Shown here: piece by piece, positions 60,525 to 64,000 of the stretch | How the letters are laid out: each line of letters opens with the position of its first letter | How positions within the stretch are numbered: the first letter of the stretch is position 1 | Assembly: GCA_945957365.1 (NCBI GenBank) | Contig: CAMFKI010000011.1 | Coordinates: 38,841 to 102,840, forward strand | Reading direction: 5' to 3' | Origin: an uncultured Alphaproteobacteria bacterium | Lineage (GTDB): Bacteria > Pseudomonadota > Alphaproteobacteria > Rhizobiales > Aestuariivirgaceae | Length of the DNA stretch: 64,000 nt | Position numbers and translations under genes: made by a program | Notes under the pieces: generated by a model | Database searches by the model: none | Told to the model about the DNA's origin: nothing | Seen by the model: only the letters and a program-made list of their open reading frames with translations

Positions 60525-60539
60525 TTAACCATTCGTTAA
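60525..60539. promoter_or_regulatory. CtrA-type site in a divergent promoter region
   Basis: TTAA-CCATTCG-TTAA is a perfect match to the alphaproteobacterial CtrA consensus TTAA-N7-TTAA. It lies in the 123-base gap between the divergent nitroreductase and secreted-protein genes, 50-75 bases from both starts, a usual position for promoter control. Confidence 0.6.
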
Positions 60540-60598
60540 GACGCAAATTGCGGCGCTTTCCGTCGCGTGTTTAGCTCGACCCTCTTGGAGAGAGGAAC

Positions 60599-61462
60599 TT
60601 GGCTTTGCACGATCGGACTTGCCGTGCATGGCAGCAACGCCACCGCCGGCGCGGCTTCACCGCCGCCATCGCGGTGGCGATTTTCCTTGCACCCGCCCCC
60701 CACGCCGCACGCGCCGAAACGGGGCTTGCCATCGAAATGGTGAAGCCAGGCCGCGAGGGCCTCGAACTCGCCGCGCGGCTGACGGCGGGCGGCCAGCCGC
60801 TGCAGCAGAACATGTCGTGGAACATCCGCAACCCGGATGGGGTGAGCGTGTTCTCCGGCACCGAGGGCACGGCCGACGTCTCGATCCCGCCCGGCGACTA
60901 CGTGGTCGACGCCACCTATGGCGCCACGGTGATCGAGGAGCTGGTGAGCCTTCCGGCGGGGACTCGGCTCAGCGTCAATTTCGTGCTCGATGCCGGGGCG
61001 CTGAAGGTCGAGCCGCTGGTGACCGGCATTCCGGTTCCCGCCGTTGCCTCGCGGGTGCGGGTGTTCTCGATGGACGGCAAGCGCCTGATGGCGGTGTCGG
61101 TCATGCCCAATGAGCTGATCCGCCTGCCCGAGGGCACCTATCGCGTCGAGAGCCAGGTCTCCACCGGCAATGTGAAGGCAGTGGCGGACGTGCATGTCAC
61201 GGCAGGCCGCGTCGCCACCGTGAAGATCGCGCACAAGGCGGGCCTGGCGCGACTGGCCTTCGTGGGCGCCCCCAATGCCGTGGTGCGCTGGGAGGTCGAA
61301 GACCAGTCGGGCAGCCCCATCGCCACGCGCGGCGGCATCAGCGCCAACGTGACGCTGCTGCCCGGCACCTACACGGCACGCGCCGAAGTGGGGGCGGAAC
61401 TTCTCACCGCCACCTTCAACATCGCAGCCGGCGAAGTGCGCGACATCCTGCTGGGGAACTGA
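60599..61462 (+). CDS. Exported protein of unknown function with beta-sandwich-like repeats
   Basis: A 287-residue protein. The start is a TTG at 60599 preceded by GGAGAGAGG. The N-terminus has an Arg-rich n-region and hydrophobic core (RRGFTAAIAVAIFLAPAPHA) with cleavage near ARA-ETG. The mature part appears to consist of two or three similar beta-domains: SIPPGDYVVDATYGATVIEE, IRLPEGTYRVESQVSTGN and LLPGTYTARAEVGAELLTAT, each with a (L/I)xPGxY/EGTY turn as in carboxypeptidase-regulatory-like or Cna-B-like folds. I do not know a named family. Not linked functionally to neighbours; a CtrA-type site lies upstream. Confidence 0.75.
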   Translation: MALHDRTCRAWQQRHRRRGFTAAIAVAIFLAPAPHAARAETGLAIEMVKPGREGLELAARLTAGGQPLQQNMSWNIRNPDGVSVFSGTEGTADVSIPPGDYVVDATYGATVIEELVSLPAGTRLSVNFVLDAGALKVEPLVTGIPVPAVASRVRVFSMDGKRLMAVSVMPNELIRLPEGTYRVESQVSTGNVKAVADVHVTAGRVATVKIAHKAGLARLAFVGAPNAVVRWEVEDQSGSPIATRGGISANVTLLPGTYTARAEVGAELLTATFNIAAGEVRDILLGN

Positions 61463-61524
61463 GCCGCAAGGCTGCGCAGCTTCTCCACCCGCAACTCGGC
61501 TTCTCGTCACCATTTCCGTTGCCT

Positions 61525-61595
61525 CGTCACCCCAGCGACAGCTGGGGCCCAGCTATGGGCACCAAAGCTGGGTGCCAGCTTTCGCTGGCATGACG
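61525..61595. repeat. Intergenic palindromic repeat after the exported protein gene
   Basis: Arms 61525-61553 (CGTCACCCCAGCGACAGCTG then GGGCCCAGC) and 61567-61595 (GCTGGGTGCC, AGCTTTCGCTGGCATGACG) are inverted copies with a 13-base loop. The arm type CGTCA-CCAGCGA-AGCTGG-CCCAGC is a familiar form of dispersed alphaproteobacterial intergenic repeat. It separates two convergent genes. Confidence 0.8.
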
Positions 61596-61653
61596 GGTCT
61601 GGCGGCGTGCCCGGCGGAGGTGCGTGAAGGCGCCAAAGACGTGGTGCGACGGC

Positions 61654-62574
61654 CTACTTGTCCGGCAGCGGGATGAAGTCCTTCTCGTCACCCGGCACGA
61701 TGGCGAAACGGGCCTGCTTCCAGTCGTCCTTCGCCGCCTCGATGCGGTCCTTGGACGAGGACACGAAATTCCACCAGATGTAGCGCGGCCCGTCCATCGG
61801 CTCGCCGCCGAGCAGCATCAGCCGCGCGTTGGTCCGTGCACGGAGCGTGATGGCGTCGCCCGGGCGGAAGACCAGCAGGCGGCCTTCCTCGAACAGCTGG
61901 CCCGCCACCTCGACGATCCCTTCGGCAACATAGACGCCGCGTTCCTCATGCTCCACGGGCAGCGGCACGGCGCTGCCGGCCGTCATCTGCACGTCGGCAT
62001 AGAACAGATCGGAATGCGTCTTCACCGGCGAGGTGGCGCCATAGAGCGAACCCGCGACGATGCGCGCCGAGATGCCGCGCTCGTCGATCACCGGCAGCTT
62101 GTGGGCTTCGACATGATCGAAGGCGGGCGCGGTTTCCTCATGGGCTTTCGGCAGCGCCACCCAGCTCTGGATGCCGAAGACCTTGCGTTCGCGCGCCAGC
62201 TCCGGGGGTGCGGTGCGCTCCGAATGGACGATGCCCCTGCCGGCGGTCATCCAGTTCAATTCGCCCGGCGCGATCGGCTGCGACGAGCCGAGGCTGTCGC
62301 GGTGGTAGATCGAGCCGTCGAACAGCCAGGTGACGGTGGCAAGCCCGATGTGCGGATGCGGGCGCACGTCGATGCCCTGCCCCGGCTGCATCAGCGCGGG
62401 GCCCATCTGGTCGAAGAAGATGAAGGGGCCGACCATCTGGCGCTGCGCCGAGGGCAGCGCGCGGCGCACCTCGAAGCCGCCGAGATCCCGGGCGCGCGGC
62501 ACGATGACGGTTTCGATAACGTCCGCCGCCGCGGCGTCGCCGGGCATCGGATCGGGGATATGCGGCAGGCTCAC
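61654..62574 (-). CDS. Pirin family protein
   Basis: A 306-residue bicupin. The N-terminal cupin has the pirin metal site in [17 protein letters not shown] and RGIVHSE (three His and a Glu), with [16 protein letters not shown] and LNWMTAGRG; the C-terminal pirin domain ends in [20 protein letters not shown]. Bacterial pirins include quercetinase-like dioxygenases and regulators; no substrate can be read here. GTG at 62574 overlaps the stop of the luciferase-like gene (GTGA) and lies at the correct distance from the conserved core; the ORF continues upstream in a wrong frame of that gene. Confidence 0.9.
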   Translation of the reverse strand: MSLPHIPDPMPGDAAAADVIETVIVPRARDLGGFEVRRALPSAQRQMVGPFIFFDQMGPALMQPGQGIDVRPHPHIGLATVTWLFDGSIYHRDSLGSSQPIAPGELNWMTAGRGIVHSERTAPPELARERKVFGIQSWVALPKAHEETAPAFDHVEAHKLPVIDERGISARIVAGSLYGATSPVKTHSDLFYADVQMTAGSAVPLPVEHEERGVYVAEGIVEVAGQLFEEGRLLVFRPGDAITLRARTNARLMLLGGEPMDGPRYIWWNFVSSSKDRIEAAKDDWKQARFAIVPGDEKDFIPLPDK

Positions 62575-63581
62575 TGGCAGGCCTCCTTCACTTTGGGTGC
62601 GACTTTCGTACCGAGCAGTTCGATCGCCCGCAGCAGGTCCTTGTGCGGCATGGCGCCGATGGCCATCTGCACCAGGATGCGGCTGTTCCCGAACAGCTTG
62701 TGGAGTTCGATGATGCGGTCCGCCACGCGATCGGGGTCGCCGATCAGCAAGTGGCCGTTGGGTCCGCAGGAGGCCTCGAACTCGCGGCGGCCCGAGGGCT
62801 GCCAGCCGCGCTCCTTGCCGATGCGGTTCATCACCTGGTTGTGCGGCTCGAAGAAGATGTCCTTCGCGGCCTCCGTCGTGTCGGCGACGAAGCCATGCAT
62901 GTTGAGGCTCAGGCGCACCTCCTCCGGCTTGCGGTTGGCGCGCGACCATGCCTCGCGGTAGAGGTCGAAATAGGGCGCGAAGCGCTTCGGGTCGCCGCCG
63001 ATGATGGCGAGCGCCATGGGGAGCCCGAGGGTCGCCGCGCGCACCACCGACTGCGGCGTGCCGCCCACCGCGATCCACAACGGGATCTTGTGTGCGGGGC
63101 GCGGATAGAGGGTGACGTTGTCGAGCGGCGGTCGCAGCTCGCCCTGCCAGCTCACCGTCTCGTTGTCGATGAGCTTCAGCAGCAGGTCGAGCTTCTCGGC
63201 GAAGAGCGCGTCGTAATCATTCAGGTCATAGCCGAAGAGCGGGAAGCTCTCGATGAAGGAGCCGCGGCCGGCCATGATCTCGGCGCGGCCGTCGGACAGG
63301 CCGTCGAGTGTCGCGAACTGCTGGAACACCCGCACCGGGTCCTCCGAGCTCAGCACGGTGACGGCACTGGTGAGGCGGATGTTCTTGGTGCGCGCCGCAC
63401 CGGCGGCGAGCGCCACGACGGGCGCGGACACGGCATAGTCCGGCCGGTGATGCTCGCCCACGCCGAAGACGTCGAGGCCGACCTGATCGGCGAGTTCCAT
63501 CTCCTCCACCAGCTGGCGCAGGCGCTGCGGGTGCGAGCCGCCGGGGGCGACGTCCGCGAAGGTGTAGATGCCGATTTCCAT
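62571..63581 (-). CDS. Luciferase-like (LLM class) flavin-dependent oxidoreductase
   Basis: A 336-residue TIM-barrel oxidoreductase of the bacterial luciferase superfamily: [55 protein letters not shown] and [20 protein letters not shown] are strongly typical, the last being the FMN phosphate region. Close relatives are annotated as alkanal monooxygenase-like proteins of unknown substrate. It leads a two-gene unit with the pirin gene. No flavin reductase is adjacent, but one is encoded 4 kb away. Confidence 0.9.
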   Translation of the reverse strand: MEIGIYTFADVAPGGSHPQRLRQLVEEMELADQVGLDVFGVGEHHRPDYAVSAPVVALAAGAARTKNIRLTSAVTVLSSEDPVRVFQQFATLDGLSDGRAEIMAGRGSFIESFPLFGYDLNDYDALFAEKLDLLLKLIDNETVSWQGELRPPLDNVTLYPRPAHKIPLWIAVGGTPQSVVRAATLGLPMALAIIGGDPKRFAPYFDLYREAWSRANRKPEEVRLSLNMHGFVADTTEAAKDIFFEPHNQVMNRIGKERGWQPSGRREFEASCGPNGHLLIGDPDRVADRIIELHKLFGNSRILVQMAIGAMPHKDLLRAIELLGTKVAPKVKEACQ

Positions 63582-63658
63582 GAAGGCCTCGCTTTCACGG
63601 GCTTATATGTAGCGGAAGCGATTACAGTTCAAGGGGGTGCGTACCCCGCTGAAAGAGG

Positions 63659-63790
63659 CCCTCATCCGGCCTGTCGGCCACCTTCTCCCATTGCTTCGCA
63701 ACGGGAGAAGGACTCGTGGGGAGATCGCGCAACGTGTCCTTCTCCCGTCCCGCAGGGATGGGAGAAGGTGCCCGACAGGGCGGATGAGGG
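63659..63790. repeat. Palindromic repeat forming the 3' end of the gene at the right edge
   Basis: A 132-base inverted repeat: the left arm begins CCCTCATCCGGCCTGTCGGC-CACCTTCTCCCA and the right arm, read on the other strand, begins CCCTCATCCGCCCTGTCGGG-CACCTTCTCCCA; both continue to a GGGAGAAGGAC segment. This is a typical rhizobial intergenic element. Here it extends into the minus-strand gene. Confidence 0.85.
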
Positions 63791-64000
63791 CTCTGTCCGC
63801 GAGTTGAGTCCGTCCAGAAATTTCCCCGCATGCCGCACGATATCCGCCTTGCGCGCGTCGTCCATCTTCGCGAGCGTGCGATACGGCATCGCCATGCGCG
63901 GGTTGGCCTTGAGCCGGGCCTCGTTGCGGATGAGGAAATCCCAGTAGAGATGGGGTGGATGCCGCTCTTCGCCTGTCGGCAGCGCAATGTGCCAAACTTG
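63662..64000 (-). CDS. C-terminal part of an unrecognised protein, extended by a repeat (5' end outside window)
   Basis: The frame is open from the window edge (QVWHIALPTGEERHPPHLYW, DFLIRNEARLKANPRMAMPY, RTLAKMDDARKADIVRHAGK, FLDGL) and has a balanced, helical, clearly coding composition. After about residue 69 (NSRTEPSSALSG...) the sequence is translated from the palindromic repeat at 63659-63790, which also supplies the TGA stop. The original C-terminus was therefore probably replaced or extended by roughly 43 residues. I do not recognise the protein family. 112 residues are visible. Confidence 0.65.
   Translation of the reverse strand, partial: QVWHIALPTGEERHPPHLYWDFLIRNEARLKANPRMAMPYRTLAKMDDARKADIVRHAGKFLDGLNSRTEPSSALSGTFSHPCGTGEGHVARSPHESFSRCEAMGEGGRQAG

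Overview
The window is GC-rich, densely packed chromosomal DNA, most likely from an alphaproteobacterium of the Hyphomicrobiales (Rhizobiales) type. Evidence for this: the adjacent set pcm - tolC - popZ - PilZ gene - valS - ogt, a full Aap-type general amino-acid ABC transporter, DUF1489 and DUF2336 proteins, sites matching the CtrA consensus TTAA-N7-TTAA, and several rhizobial-style palindromic intergenic repeats. No prophage, integrase, intact insertion sequence, CRISPR array or rRNA was seen. Both tRNA genes found (Cys, Asn) look intact.

Layout: 1-3413 holds the end of panC, a GNAT acetyltransferase, a DUF1489 gene, an Mrr-like endonuclease and a TPR-SPOR protein. 3573-16432 is the first cobalamin block: a cobalamin riboswitch, a small CbtB-like ORF, cobW-cobN-cobO, then after one secreted protein cbiX-cobH-cobL-cobI-cbiG/cobJ-cobM, almost all joined by start/stop overlaps. 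16603-23207 (minus strand) is ogt, valS, a PilZ gene, popZ, tolC and pcm. 23459-25900 has tRNA-Cys, a short dxs and tRNA-Asn. 25942-31176 (minus) is a probable surface-glycan operon: GDPD-like protein, two nucleotidyltransferases, GT2, a large membrane protein and GtrA. 31488-32992 has two tandem secreted paralogs. 33026-38123 is a cysteine/sulfur group: a cystine-type ABC transporter divergent from cysK - AlaX-like editing protein - sseA. 38324-40068 is a three-gene cassette of unknown function headed by an HExxH putative metalloprotease. 40102-41061 is an ArsR repressor with two operators and an AHSA1 partner. 41122-47192 has a GH25 lysozyme and aapJ-aapQMP plus a second binding protein. 47315-54546 is the second cobalamin block (cobK, cbiD, cobA, cobB, cobQ, cobD, cobU, DUF1636). 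54639-64000 is mixed housekeeping: NAD kinase, DUF2336, MFS, a degenerate receiver protein, flavin and nitro reductases, a HAD phosphatase, pirin and a luciferase-like oxidoreductase.

The two cobalamin blocks together encode most steps from uroporphyrinogen III to adenosylcobinamide-GDP. The route is oxygen-dependent in type (CobN chelatase, CobI/J/M/L/H/K), but three proteins usually named from the anaerobic route appear in it: CbiX, CbiG fused to CobJ, and CbiD in place of CobF. No CobG or CobZ (precorrin-3A oxygenation), CobS/CobT chelatase partners, CobC or CobV is present here.

The most unusual observations are: a ~78 bp palindromic repeat read in frame inside cobN, and a second repeat that supplies the C-terminus of the gene at the right edge; a CbtB-like ORF directly under the riboswitch that keeps the metal-binding tail but has no membrane segment; a possible degenerate second cobalamin riboswitch before cbiX; the unknown metalloprotease cassette; and a compact cluster of DnaA boxes and a CtrA site at 58437-58533.
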